30,669 nt of DNA, taken from Rubrimonas sp036735545 (GTDB lineage: Bacteria > Pseudomonadota > Alphaproteobacteria > Rhodobacterales > Rhodobacteraceae). This document shows, piece by piece, positions 1 through 7,440 of the stretch; the stretch's first letter is position 1; every line of letters starts with the position of its first letter. The notes beneath the pieces are model-generated. The model searched no databases. It was not told the origin of the DNA and saw nothing but the letters and a program-made list of their open reading frames with translations. The stretch spans positions 1 through 30,669 of the forward strand of contig DAINOD010000031.1 in the NCBI GenBank assembly GCA_036735545.1, written 5' to 3'. A program made the translations under genes and the position numbers.

Positions 1-781
1 CGCCTTCGGTGATCAGGCAGCCGGCGCCGTAGATGCCGGTCGGGTGGAACTGCACGAACTCCATGTCCTGCAGCGGCAGGCCCGCGCGCGCCACCATCGC
101 GTTGCCGTCGCCGGTGCAGGTGTGGGCGGAGGTCGCCGAGAAATAGGCGCGGCCGTAGCCGCCGGTCGCCAGCACGACCATCTTGGCGCGGAAGCGGTGG
201 ATCTTGCCCGATTCCAGATCCCAGGTGACCAGCCCGACGCACCGCCCGTCGTCGGTCATGATCAGGTCGGTGGCGAAGTGCTCGATGAAGAATTCCGCGC
301 CCTGCTTCAGGCTCTGGCCGTAGAGGGTGTGCAGGATCGCATGGCCCGTGCGGTCGGCGGCGGCGCAGGTGCGCTGCACGGGCGGGCCCTCGCCATATTC
401 GGTGGTGTGGCCGCCGAAGGGGCGCTGGTAGATCTTGCCCTCCTCGGTGCGCGAGAACGGCACGCCGTAGTGCTCCAGCTCGTAGACCGCCTTGGGGGCC
501 TCGCGGGCAAGATACTCCATCGCGTCGGTGTCGCCGAGCCAGTCGGAGCCCTTCACCGTGTCGTACATGTGCCACTGCCAGCAGTCCGGGCCCATGTTGC
601 CGAGACTGGCGGCGATGCCGCCCTGCGCGGCGACGGTGTGGCTGCGGGTGGGAAAGACCTTGGTCACGCAGGCGGTGCGCAGTCCCTGCTCCGCCATGCC
701 GAGCGTGGCGCGCAGGCCCGAGCCCCCCGCGCCCAGCACCACGACGTCATAGGCGTGATCGACGTATTCGTAAGCGGCCAT
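1..781 (-). CDS. sdhA: Succinate dehydrogenase flavoprotein subunit (N-terminal 260 residues, runs off left edge)
   Basis: Catalytic subunit of respiratory complex II, oxidising succinate to fumarate with covalently bound FAD on the cytoplasmic face of the inner membrane. The visible part starts MAAYEYVDHAYDVVV and has the Rossmann FAD motif GAGGSG at residues 17-22. SHTVAAQGG follows at 47-55, where His48 is the expected flavin-linking histidine. Later motifs include EYGEGPPVQRTCAAADRTG and ATGGYGRAYFSATSAHTCTG, and the last visible stretch is FHPTGIYGAGCLITEG. All are hallmarks of SdhA. The ATG at 781 lies 12 bp after the sdhD stop and is preceded by GGGGAAG, so it is the third gene of a sdhC-sdhD-sdhA operon; sdhB is expected beyond the left edge. 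The end is missing only because the window stops. Confidence 0.97.
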   Translation of the reverse strand, partial: MAAYEYVDHAYDVVVLGAGGSGLRATLGMAEQGLRTACVTKVFPTRSHTVAAQGGIAASLGNMGPDCWQWHMYDTVKGSDWLGDTDAMEYLAREAPKAVYELEHYGVPFSRTEEGKIYQRPFGGHTTEYGEGPPVQRTCAAADRTGHAILHTLYGQSLKQGAEFFIEHFATDLIMTDDGRCVGLVTWDLESGKIHRFRAKMVVLATGGYGRAYFSATSAHTCTGDGNAMVARAGLPLQDMEFVQFHPTGIYGAGCLITEG

Positions 782-793
782 CGTCTTCCCCGG

Positions 794-1183
794 TCAGGCG
801 GCCAGCGCGATCTTCAGGACGCCGAAGACGCCCATCAGACCCACGACCGCGCAGAGCGCCGTATTCGCGAACAGCAGCCCCGTGCGCCAGGGCTTCGCAT
901 GAACATAGTCCTCGACGACCACCTGCAAGCCCTGCTGCAGGTGGCGGAAGGTCACGGCGATGAACAGGATCATCACCAGCGCGTTCCACGGGTTCTGGTA
1001 GGTCGCCAGCACCGCCTCGTGGCCCGCCCCGATCGCCCGGCCGAGCGGCAGGATGGCCATCACCGTGAGCGGGATCAGCGCGACGGAGGTGATGCGCTGG
1101 GCCCACCAATGCTCCACCCCGTCCTTGGCCGAGCCGAGGCCGAGGACGCGTGCCATCGGCGTTCTCATGTCATGCGCGCTCAT
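794..1183 (-). CDS. sdhD: Succinate dehydrogenase membrane anchor subunit
   Basis: Small hydrophobic subunit (129 aa) that with SdhC anchors the SDH catalytic dimer, contributes to the haem b site and helps form the quinone pocket. Three membrane segments are visible, roughly residues 29-52, 67-85 and 103-127. The motif HWWAQRITSVALIPL near residue 25 and FRHLQQGLQVVVEDYVH around 79-95 are typical of alphaproteobacterial SdhD; the second holds the likely haem-ligand histidine. The ATG at 1183 is preceded by TGAGGG, which overlaps the sdhC stop, so the two genes are probably translationally coupled. An internal ATG at residue 6 is possible but has no better ribosome binding site. Confidence 0.95.
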   Translation of the reverse strand: MSAHDMRTPMARVLGLGSAKDGVEHWWAQRITSVALIPLTVMAILPLGRAIGAGHEAVLATYQNPWNALVMILFIAVTFRHLQQGLQVVVEDYVHAKPWRTGLLFANTALCAVVGLMGVFGVLKIALAA

Positions 1184-1190
1184 CGGACCC

Positions 1191-1574
1191 TCACACCGCC
1201 AGAATGGTGAGCGCGGTCAGCGCCACCGCGCCGATCACGGTCAGGCGCCCGGACTTCTCGGCGCTCTTGAGGTCGAGCCCGTGGCCCGCGTCCCAGGCCA
1301 GATGCCGCACGCCGTTGCAGAAGTGATACCAGAGCGCGGCCGTCGAACCGAGCAGCACCAGATTGCCGATCCACGAGGTCAGCATCCCGTCCACCCATGC
1401 GAAGTATTCCGGGTTCGTCGCGGCGGCGAGCAGCCACCAGCAGACGAGAACCGCGCCCAGCGTCAGCCCCACCCCGGTGATGCGGTGGGTGATCGACAGC
1501 ACCATCGTCCACTCGGGCTTGTAGATGCTCAGGTGCGGCGACAGGGGGCGCGCGCCCCGGTTCACGTCGGCCAT
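1191..1574 (-). CDS. sdhC: Succinate dehydrogenase cytochrome b556 subunit
   Basis: Membrane subunit (127 aa) of complex II that binds haem b and ubiquinone. It begins MADVNRGARPLSPHLSIYK, and RPLSPHLxIYK is the family N-terminal signature. SITHRITGVGL around residues 27-37 carries the quinone-site Ser and His region. HFCNGVRHLAWDAGHGL near 83-99 contains the haem-ligand histidine. Three membrane helices are visible. The frame is open upstream to 1649, but the ATG at 1574 is the right start: the sequence before it is GAGGAAAACCGC, a good ribosome binding site, and the family signature begins there. It is the first gene of the sdhCDA operon; the 115 bp upstream (1575-1689) should hold the promoter. 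Confidence 0.96.
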   Translation of the reverse strand: MADVNRGARPLSPHLSIYKPEWTMVLSITHRITGVGLTLGAVLVCWWLLAAATNPEYFAWVDGMLTSWIGNLVLLGSTAALWYHFCNGVRHLAWDAGHGLDLKSAEKSGRLTVIGAVALTALTILAV

Positions 1575-1689
1575 GCGGTTTTCCTCGGGTCCCGTGGCGT
1601 CCTGGCGGACGCCGCGCTGCACAATCGTGCCGGGCGGCCCTCTCGGCAAGCGCCCGGAAGTCGCACGCGGCGCGCCTTCGGGCGGCGCG

Positions 1690-2259
1690 TCAACCCGGGA
1701 AGGGCCACACGCCCAGCCAGTTGTGCGCCAGCGCCACGATCAGGAACGCCGCCACGCTCGCGCCGGCATGGGCGAGGTCGCGGTTGCGCGGGGCGGGTCC
1801 GGGGCGCACGCGCGCGCCGTCGCGCTTGTTGATCAGCACCACCGAGGCCACCGCCCAGGCCAGGAAGCCGCCGAACAGCAGCAGGTGGCGCAGCTCCCCG
1901 TTGGCCAGCAGATGCGCCACCGTCCACAGCTTGACGCCGGTCAGCTGCGGGTGGCGGATCACCCGCGCCACCGTGCCCTTGAAGGGACCCGCGATGTAGA
2001 CGCCGATGGCGGCGATCATCAGCGTGTTGTTGAGGTGCGTGGTCCAGGCCGGCGGGAACCAGAGGAACACCGGCGTCTCGCGCGCCAGCCCGTAGCCCTG
2101 CACGATCAGCAGCAAGCCGATCACCGCGACGACCGAATAGGCGATCTTCCAGCCGTTCGGGCCCAGCTTCGCCACGCCCTGCGCGCGCAACGCCGGGCGC
2201 GCGATCGGCGCCAGGTGGACGGCGAAGAAGATCGCCAAGCCGAGGATCAGAATCGCCAT
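1690..2259 (-). CDS. NnrU family integral membrane protein
   Basis: A 189-residue polytopic membrane protein of the NnrU family. It starts MAILILGLAIFFAVHLAPI. The central segment has the family block ARVIRHPQLTGVKLWTVAHL, then LLLFGGFLAWAVASV and a final helix ending HNWLGVWPFPG. Five or six membrane segments are visible. NnrU was named from nitrite/nitric-oxide respiration loci, but the domain is widespread in alphaproteobacteria (also near carotenoid isomerase-like proteins) and its biochemical role is not settled. No denitrification gene is visible here, so I infer no such function. The frame is open to a GTG at 2283, but the ATG at 2259 has GGAGG five bases upstream and matches the family start. 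It is co-directional with sdhC, 115 bp before it. Confidence 0.85.
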   Translation of the reverse strand: MAILILGLAIFFAVHLAPIARPALRAQGVAKLGPNGWKIAYSVVAVIGLLLIVQGYGLARETPVFLWFPPAWTTHLNNTLMIAAIGVYIAGPFKGTVARVIRHPQLTGVKLWTVAHLLANGELRHLLLFGGFLAWAVASVVLINKRDGARVRPGPAPRNRDLAHAGASVAAFLIVALAHNWLGVWPFPG

Positions 2260-2334
2260 GCTGGCCTCCATGCCGCTCGCCACGCGGTCATGGCCCGCCA
2301 GCCCACCGTGTTCAACCCGCGCTGCGGTCGCGGC

Positions 2335-2643
2335 TCATGCGCTCCAGCCGTGGCGGGTGGCGTTGGCCTCGCAGTCGCCGCGAGCCTTGTAGCCCTCGCA
2401 GGAGGCGCCGACCACGTTGCCGTTCTGGGCGGTGCGCCGCCAGCGCCACTCCTCGCGCCTGTCGCGGTAGAACTCCCACTTGTCGCTGGCCACGGCGCCG
2501 CGGTTCATGTTGGCCTCGCAGTCGGCGCGGCCCTTGTAGCCTTCGGTCGCCGCCCCCACGATCTTGCCGTTCGACGCCTTGCGCCGCCACCGCCATTCGC
2601 CGCGCTTGTCCTGATAGACTTCGAAGACATCCTTGTCGCTCAC
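2335..2643 (-). CDS. Tandem YegP/DUF1508 domain protein
   Basis: A small 102-residue protein made of two YegP (DUF1508) repeats. Repeat 1 (about residues 6-50) reads FEVYQDKRGEWRWRRKASNG then EGYKGRADCEAN. Repeat 2 (about 56-97) reads WEFYRDRREEWRWRR then EGYKARGDCEAN. The W-R-W-R core, the NG turn and the EGYK helix start are family hallmarks. The family folds as small beta-beta-alpha modules and has no firmly assigned function. The start is GTG at 2643 with AGGAGG six bases upstream, a near-perfect ribosome binding site; the much longer open frame upstream runs antisense to the monooxygenase and is not coding. It is divergent from the plus-strand monooxygenase across a 105-bp gap. Confidence 0.9.
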   Translation of the reverse strand: MSDKDVFEVYQDKRGEWRWRRKASNGKIVGAATEGYKGRADCEANMNRGAVASDKWEFYRDRREEWRWRRTAQNGNVVGASCEGYKARGDCEANATRHGWSA

Positions 2644-2748
2644 CCGTTCCCTCCTGTCGCTCCGCCGGGATCGTGACGCCGCCCCGCGCCTCGTTTCCGC
2701 AGCGGAAGCTTCGCGAAAGCCTCGCGCCGACGCAACGAAAGCCTGCGG

Positions 2749-3999
2749 ATGAATCAGCCGCGCCGACCGAGGATCGCCATCGCCGGGGCCGGCCTCGGGG
2801 GTCTGTTCGCCGCCACGGCGCTGGCCCAGAGCGGCTGCGCGGTCGTGGTCTGCGAGCGCGCCGGGGCGCTGGCCGAGGTCGGGGCCGGCGTTCAGGTCAG
2901 CCCCAACGGCGCCCGTCTGCTGGAGCGGCTGGGCGTGCTGGCGGACGTGCGCGCCGCAGGCTTCGCGCCGGAGGCGGCGCAGATCCGGGCGGGGGTGTCG
3001 GGCGCGCGCATCCTGCGGGTGCCGCTGGGGGCGGCGGCGGAGGCGCGCTGGGGCGCGCCCTATCTGCAGATCCACCGCGCCGATCTGCTGGCCATCCTCG
3101 CAGAAGCCGCGCAGCGCGCGGGCGCGACGGTGCGGCTTGGCGCCGCCGTCGCGGGCGTCGAGCAGGGCGCGCTGCTGCTGTCGGACGGCGGCGCGGTGGA
3201 GGCGGACGTCGTGCTGGGCGCAGACGGGCTGCGCTCGGCGGTGCGCGAGGCTCTGCTGGGCCGGGAGGCGCCGCGGTTCACAGGGCATGTGGCGTGGCGC
3301 GCGACGGTCCCGACCACGGAGGTTCCGCCCGATCTGGCCGCCCCCGACGCCACCGTCTGGGCGGGTCCCGGGCGGCATGTCGTCACCTACCGCCTTCGTG
3401 GCGGCGCGCTGGTGAACGTCGTCGCGGTCGAAGAGCGCGCCGCGTGGGCCGAGGAGAGCTGGTCCGCCGAGGGCGACCCCGCCGCCTTGCGCGCCGCCTT
3501 CGCCGGCTGGCGCGTCGCCCCGTTGCTGGCGGCGGTCCAGCGCTGCTGGCTGTGGGGCCTGTTCGACCGCGACCCTCTGCCGCTGTGGACCTGCGGCGCC
3601 GTGGGCCTGCTCGGCGACGCCTGCCACCCCATGCCGCCCTTCATGGCGCAGGGCGCAGTGCAGGCCTTCGAGGACGGCGCCACGCTTGCCCGCCTGCTGC
3701 CCGGCGCAACCGACCTCCCCGCCGCGCTGCGGGCCTACGAGGCCGAGCGTCGGGGACGCGCCGCCCGGGTTCTGGCGACCGCGCGGGGCAACGCGGCGCT
3801 GTTCCACGCGCGGGGACCCGGCGCGGCGCTGCGCCACGGGCCGGTCGCGCTGGTTTCACGGCTGGCGCCGGCGTTGGCGGCGGGCCGGCTGGATTGGCTA
3901 TACGGCCATGACGCCGGAGACTGGCGCCCAGAGGGCTCGGGCTCAGCACCGCAAAGGGCCCGCCTGTCCCACGGCGCAGCCATCGCGCCTGATCCCTGA
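2749..3999 (+). CDS. FAD-dependent aromatic-type monooxygenase (salicylate hydroxylase / UbiH-like)
   Basis: A 416-residue group A flavoprotein monooxygenase, expected to use NAD(P)H and O2 to hydroxylate an aromatic or similar substrate in the cytosol. The N-terminal dinucleotide-binding motif IAIAGAGLGGLFAATAL sits at about residues 9-25. A DG motif (GADGLRSAVREALLG) lies near 160 and the second FAD motif GLLGDACHPMPPFMAQGA near 286-303. These three motifs in this order define the family, and the length is normal. GDACHPMPPFMAQGA is closest to the salicylate 1-monooxygenase / 3-hydroxybenzoate 6-hydroxylase-like branch rather than to UbiH proper, but the substrate cannot be told. The start has only a weak ribosome binding site (GAAAG). 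There are no catabolic neighbours; it is convergent with speE. Confidence 0.9.
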   Translation: MNQPRRPRIAIAGAGLGGLFAATALAQSGCAVVVCERAGALAEVGAGVQVSPNGARLLERLGVLADVRAAGFAPEAAQIRAGVSGARILRVPLGAAAEARWGAPYLQIHRADLLAILAEAAQRAGATVRLGAAVAGVEQGALLLSDGGAVEADVVLGADGLRSAVREALLGREAPRFTGHVAWRATVPTTEVPPDLAAPDATVWAGPGRHVVTYRLRGGALVNVVAVEERAAWAEESWSAEGDPAALRAAFAGWRVAPLLAAVQRCWLWGLFDRDPLPLWTCGAVGLLGDACHPMPPFMAQGAVQAFEDGATLARLLPGATDLPAALRAYEAERRGRAARVLATARGNAALFHARGPGAALRHGPVALVSRLAPALAAGRLDWLYGHDAGDWRPEGSGSAPQRARLSHGAAIAPDP

Positions 4000-4023
4000 G
4001 CGCGCCGCCCCGAGGGCTCAGGG
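3994..4023. terminator. Inverted repeat spanning two convergent stop codons
   Basis: CCCTGAGC at 3994-4001 and GCTCAGGG at 4016-4023 are perfect 8-base arms around a 14-base GC-rich loop. The left arm contains the TGA of the monooxygenase and the right arm contains the reverse-strand stop of speE. The location between convergent genes suggests a bidirectional terminator. There is no T tract on either side, so it would not be a classical intrinsic terminator. Confidence 0.45.
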
Positions 4024-4878
4024 AAACAGGCGCCGCACGGTGACCGGCAGGGCGAAGGCCGCCTTGTGCACTTCGGGGGTGTAGAAGCGGGTCTCGAAGC
4101 CGGCGGCTGAAAAACGGGCCTCCAGCGTCTCCAGCGGGGTGTGGCGCGCGTCGCCGTCCGAGCCCCAGCCCATGGCCATCGGACCGCAGACGTAGCTGGG
4201 GATCTGGGTGAGATAGCAGGTCGCGTCGGCGTAGAGCGACTGAAAGGCGCGCAGGGTGTCGGTCAGCTCCCGACCCTGCATGAAGGGCACGCCGTTCTGG
4301 GTGACGATGATCCCGCCCGGGTTCAGCCGACGCTTGGCGTGGCCGTAGAAGGTGTCGGTGAAAAGCGTCACGCCGGGGCCGACGGGGTCGGTCGAGTCGA
4401 CGATGATCACGTCGAAGGTCTCTCCCTCCGCGCGCATGAAGTCGGCGCCGTCGGCGATGACCACCTCCAGCCGCGGGTCGTCGAACGCTCCGTCGCCGAT
4501 GCCTGGCAGATACTGCTTCGAGAACTCGATCACGCCCGCGTCGATCTCGACCATCACGACGCGCTCGATATCGGCGTGCTTCAGCGCCTCGCGCGCCATG
4601 CCCCCGTCGCCGCCGCCCACGATCAGCACCCGCCGCGCCGCGCCGTGGGACAGGATCGGCACATGGGCCATCATCTCGTGATAGATGAACTCGTCGCCCT
4701 CGGTGACCTGGATCACGCCGTCCAGCGTCAGGATGCGCCCGAAGGTGGGGTTGCGGAACACCCGCAGGCGCTGGTGCTCGGTCTCGCTGTCGTAGAGCAG
4801 CGTCGCCTCGCGCAGGCACTGGCGAAAGTCGTCGTGCAGCGTCTCCACCGACCAGCCCGGCATGATGTCGTCCGTCAT
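4018..4878 (-). CDS. speE: Spermidine synthase (polyamine aminopropyltransferase)
   Basis: A 286-residue cytosolic enzyme that transfers the aminopropyl group of decarboxylated S-adenosylmethionine to putrescine (or a related diamine), giving spermidine and methylthioadenosine. The family order is complete: a beta-rich N-terminal domain with Gln36 and GDEFIYHEMM (61-70), the nucleotide motif VLIVGGGDGGMAREALKH (84-101), VMVEID (108-113) and the catalytic VDSTDPVGPG (160-169) with Asp161 and Asp164. Length is typical. The ATG at 4878 follows AGAGG; a second ATG at residue 6 is less well placed. It is the last gene of the minus-strand block that includes speD, the enzyme supplying its co-substrate, so coordinated expression is likely. 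Confidence 0.96.
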   Translation of the reverse strand: MTDDIMPGWSVETLHDDFRQCLREATLLYDSETEHQRLRVFRNPTFGRILTLDGVIQVTEGDEFIYHEMMAHVPILSHGAARRVLIVGGGDGGMAREALKHADIERVVMVEIDAGVIEFSKQYLPGIGDGAFDDPRLEVVIADGADFMRAEGETFDVIIVDSTDPVGPGVTLFTDTFYGHAKRRLNPGGIIVTQNGVPFMQGRELTDTLRAFQSLYADATCYLTQIPSYVCGPMAMGWGSDGDARHTPLETLEARFSAAGFETRFYTPEVHKAAFALPVTVRRLFP

Positions 4879-4956
4879 TCGGCCTCTCCCTGCCTCGCCC
4901 GGGTCGGGGTTAGCCGAGGGGGGCGTCCTGCGGCAAGCGCCGGCGAAGCCGCCGCC

Positions 4957-5586
4957 TCAGCCGGCCGGCGCGAAATAGGCCGAGGCGGCGACGAAGCGGG
5001 CCAGCCGGGCGGCTTCGGCCCAGTCGCGTTCGGCGGCGCGCGCGCCAACCATCACCACGGCGTCGCCGGGCAACTTCAGCGGCGCCAGCAGCGCCCGGAT
5101 CGCGTCGCCGCCGGCGCGGACGGGGGCGGCCTCGGGCGGCGCCTCGGCGGCGGCGCGCACCGCGATCTCGGCGCGGGCGAGCAGGGCCGCCAGGGCCTGG
5201 GGCGGCTCGCCGGCTGCGGCCAGCAGCAGCCGGTCGCAGCCCTTCAGCGCGCGCAGCCGCTCGACGGTGCGGTCAGGCAGCGGAACGGCGCGCTGCAGCC
5301 GCAGACCCAGCGCCTCGGAGGTGAACAGGAACGCCACGATGTCGCGCCCCGAGCCCAGCAGGATCGAGGCGTAGGCGGGATAGGCCAGGCCCAGTTCGCG
5401 CGCCCGGGTCACGCGACGGCGGACGATCTCGATCGGCAGATGCGGGACAAGCTCGGCGCGCGCCGCCGTCCAGGCGTGGCGGCGCCAGCTGTAGCCCGAA
5501 TCGAGCGGCGGGCCCTGATTGTGCCCCAGCATCGAGACCGGATCGCCCGGCAGACGCGACAGGGTGGAGCGTGGTGCGGGGGTCAT
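4957..5586 (-). CDS. Uncharacterised LGHNQGPPLD-type alphaproteobacterial protein
   Basis: A 209-residue protein of unknown function. Near the N-terminus it has MLGHNQGPPLD (residues 19-29), followed by YSWRRHAWTAARAELVPHL and PIEIVRRRVTRARELGLAY. From memory, this N-terminal signature recurs in small hypothetical proteins of Rhodobacterales; I know no function for them. The stretch ASILLGSGRDIVAFLFTSEAL (about 73-93) looks like a conserved core and the C-terminal half is alanine-rich and helical. No signal peptide or membrane segment is evident. The frame is open to a TTG at 5646; I prefer the ATG at 5586, since the ATG at 5532 would leave the signature at the very N-terminus. It lies between the EEP-family gene and speE, with gaps of 60 and 78 bp, and so is likely in the polyamine block. 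Confidence 0.75.
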   Translation of the reverse strand: MTPAPRSTLSRLPGDPVSMLGHNQGPPLDSGYSWRRHAWTAARAELVPHLPIEIVRRRVTRARELGLAYPAYASILLGSGRDIVAFLFTSEALGLRLQRAVPLPDRTVERLRALKGCDRLLLAAAGEPPQALAALLARAEIAVRAAAEAPPEAAPVRAGGDAIRALLAPLKLPGDAVVMVGARAAERDWAEAARLARFVAASAYFAPAG

Positions 5587-5646
5587 CGGCGGCCTCGCGA
5601 CGGCGGATAGGTCAGCGAGGCTTACCCGCCGGCCGCCGCCTGTCAA

Positions 5647-6795
5647 TCATGCCGTTGCGCCCCGCGCCGGCGCCCATTGGAAGCGCGCGCGCACCAGCCC
5701 GTGGTCGGTGGTGGCGCGCTCCGGCGCGTCGACATGGTCGTTGATCACCGTCAGATCGCGGAACGACCACAGGCGCTTGTCGGAGAAGTCGTAGAACTGC
5801 TCCGACACCAGCACATGGTCGATGATCTCGCGCACGTTGCGATGCTCGTAGGTGTAGAGCACGTCGCGCAGGGACCGCAGTTGCTGCAGCGTCGCCGCCG
5901 TGTAGAGCCCCGCGTCGCTGCGCCGCCCGGCCCTGGAGCGGTCGTAGACGCGGAAGGAGGGCTGTCCGGTCAGGATCGCCAGCACGTCCGAGAACTGGCC
6001 GTCGTTCATGTCGCCCAGCAGCACGGCGGGGGTGTCGTTGTCGCGCATCGCCTCGGTCATGACGATGCGCAGGGCCGTCGCCTCGGCCGTCCGGCGAATC
6101 GCCGACAGCGCCGCGCCCAGCGCGCTCTGGTGGACGCGCACTGCCTCGTCGCGCCATTCGACGTCGTCGAGCGGGGTGGAAAGCTTGGATTTCAGATGCG
6201 CCACGAACACGTCGAGCGGCGGCGGGGTCGGCCGCTTCGCGCGGCCATGCGCGACCCGCACCCGCAGCGCGGAGCGGGAGAAGGCGTTGATCCCGACCCT
6301 GATCCGGTCGTCCTCGTGGGAGGGGACGAACTCGGCGTCGCCCTCCAGCGACGGGGCGCCTTCGAGCGATTCGGCCAGCGCCGCGTCGGCCTCGGGCGGG
6401 TTCTCGCGGATCTCGACCATGGTGCGGCCGCGCTTGCGCAGGCGCATCTGGGGCGGAAAGGCCTTGATGCGCTCGACCTGCGTGATCTCCCACGGCGCGC
6501 GCACGGCGGCGGCGACGGCGATGCCGTCCCACTCGCGGTCCATGATGAAGGCCGGCGCGTAGCGGCCGGCCAGCACGGGCCGCGCGAGCACGTCGCGCAG
6601 CGCCTGCGGGCTCCACAACTCCTGAAAGCCAACCACGTCGGCGTCGAGCCGCGCCAGCGCGCCGGCCAGCCAGTCGATCTTGGCGTCGTATTCCGCCTGC
6701 TCGTAGAGCCGGCTCCTAGGATACATCGCCCGACCGGGAACCTGCAGGTTGTAGAGGTTCACCGTCGCCAGGACGATGTCGCGCATGTTGGCCAT
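5647..6795 (-). CDS. Endonuclease/exonuclease/phosphatase (EEP) family protein
   Basis: A 382-residue protein with the DNase I-like metal-dependent phosphoesterase fold. In order: ATVNLYNLQVPG (metal-site Asn, about residues 10-21), DVVGFQELW (53-61, catalytic Glu), FVAHLKSKL (about 195-203), LLGDMNDGQFSD (about 257-268, GDxN active site), IIDHVLVSEQFY, and TTDHGLVRARF near the end. All catalytic motifs are intact. There is no signal peptide, so it is probably cytosolic. Family members act on nucleic acids, phospholipids or other phosphodiesters; the substrate here is unknown. It follows speD by 75 bp, in which a strong stem-loop ends 8 bases before this start. An alternative ATG at residue 4 exists. 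Position between speD and speE is notable because no EEP enzyme is part of the known spermidine pathway. Confidence 0.88.
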   Translation of the reverse strand: MANMRDIVLATVNLYNLQVPGRAMYPRSRLYEQAEYDAKIDWLAGALARLDADVVGFQELWSPQALRDVLARPVLAGRYAPAFIMDREWDGIAVAAAVRAPWEITQVERIKAFPPQMRLRKRGRTMVEIRENPPEADAALAESLEGAPSLEGDAEFVPSHEDDRIRVGINAFSRSALRVRVAHGRAKRPTPPPLDVFVAHLKSKLSTPLDDVEWRDEAVRVHQSALGAALSAIRRTAEATALRIVMTEAMRDNDTPAVLLGDMNDGQFSDVLAILTGQPSFRVYDRSRAGRRSDAGLYTAATLQQLRSLRDVLYTYEHRNVREIIDHVLVSEQFYDFSDKRLWSFRDLTVINDHVDAPERATTDHGLVRARFQWAPARGATA

Positions 6796-6802
6796 GGGCG
6801 CC

Positions 6803-6829
6803 CCCCGCGCCGGTCGACCCGGCGCGGGG
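6803..6829 (-). promoter_or_regulatory. Strong intercistronic stem-loop between speD and the EEP gene
   Basis: CCCCGCGCCGG (6803-6813) and CCGGCGCGGGG (6819-6829) form a perfect 11-bp stem with a 5-base loop. On the minus-strand transcript the stem ends 7 bases before the ATG at 6795, and the G-rich run that would act as ribosome binding site is partly inside it. There is no U tract. It could limit read-through, stabilise the speD message or restrict translation of the downstream gene. Confidence 0.55.
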
Positions 6830-6870
6830 ATGGTATCACGGCTTGCGCGACGGCTGCGCGACAGGCCGCC

Positions 6871-7401
6871 TCAGGCGACCAGACCGTCGCCGCGCAGCAG
6901 TTCCTTCACCTTCACTTCCTCTGCGCCGAAGGCGGCGCGCAGGATGTCGACGGCCTTCCACGGCTGCGCGTCGCCGCACATGAACACGTCGAAGGCGCCG
7001 TAGCCGATCTCCGGCCACGTGTGGACGCTGATGTGGCTCTCGGCCAGCACCGCCACCCCGCTCACGCCCTGAGGCGAGAACTTGTGGGTGTGGATGTGCA
7101 GCAGCGTCGCCCCGCATGCGTCCACGCAATCGCGGAACGCCTGCTGTATGCGCGCCTCGTCGTCGAGACCCTCGCCCCGCACCACCTCGATGATGAGGTG
7201 CGTCCCGGCGAAGACCTTGCCGTCGCGGCGTATGAAATGATCGTCGCGAGAGTCGTCGAAGACGTCCCGCTCGATCACCGATGCGTCGCGGGCGGACCCT
7301 ACGACAATTTCGCTCCCACGGTCCTCGACCGTGTTTTCTCCCTCGTGGGTGGCGCCTGTCTCCAGGTCCATCCCCAGTCGGAAGAGGTGCGCCCTGTTCA
7401 T
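6871..7401 (-). CDS. speD: S-adenosylmethionine decarboxylase proenzyme (pyruvoyl-dependent), N-terminally extended
   Basis: Makes decarboxylated S-adenosylmethionine, the aminopropyl donor for SpeE. The small prokaryotic-type core runs from about residue 64 (FAGTHLIIEVV) to the end. The self-cleavage site AESHISVHTWPE puts the serine that becomes the pyruvoyl group at Ser122. His127 and Cys142 (FDVFMCGD) lie at +5 and +20, the spacing of the catalytic His and Cys of the Thermotoga-type enzyme. The core is of normal size, but about 60 extra residues precede it, rich in charged residues. The ATG at 7401 is preceded by GGGGAGG at good spacing, so the extension appears genuine. It has a 219-bp leader region containing a small ORF and hairpins, and is co-directional with speE. 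Confidence 0.95.
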   Translation of the reverse strand: MNRAHLFRLGMDLETGATHEGENTVEDRGSEIVVGSARDASVIERDVFDDSRDDHFIRRDGKVFAGTHLIIEVVRGEGLDDEARIQQAFRDCVDACGATLLHIHTHKFSPQGVSGVAVLAESHISVHTWPEIGYGAFDVFMCGDAQPWKAVDILRAAFGAEEVKVKELLRGDGLVA

Positions 7402-7440
7402 GGCGGCCTCCCCTACCAGCAGACGAATCCCAGCGGTCCC

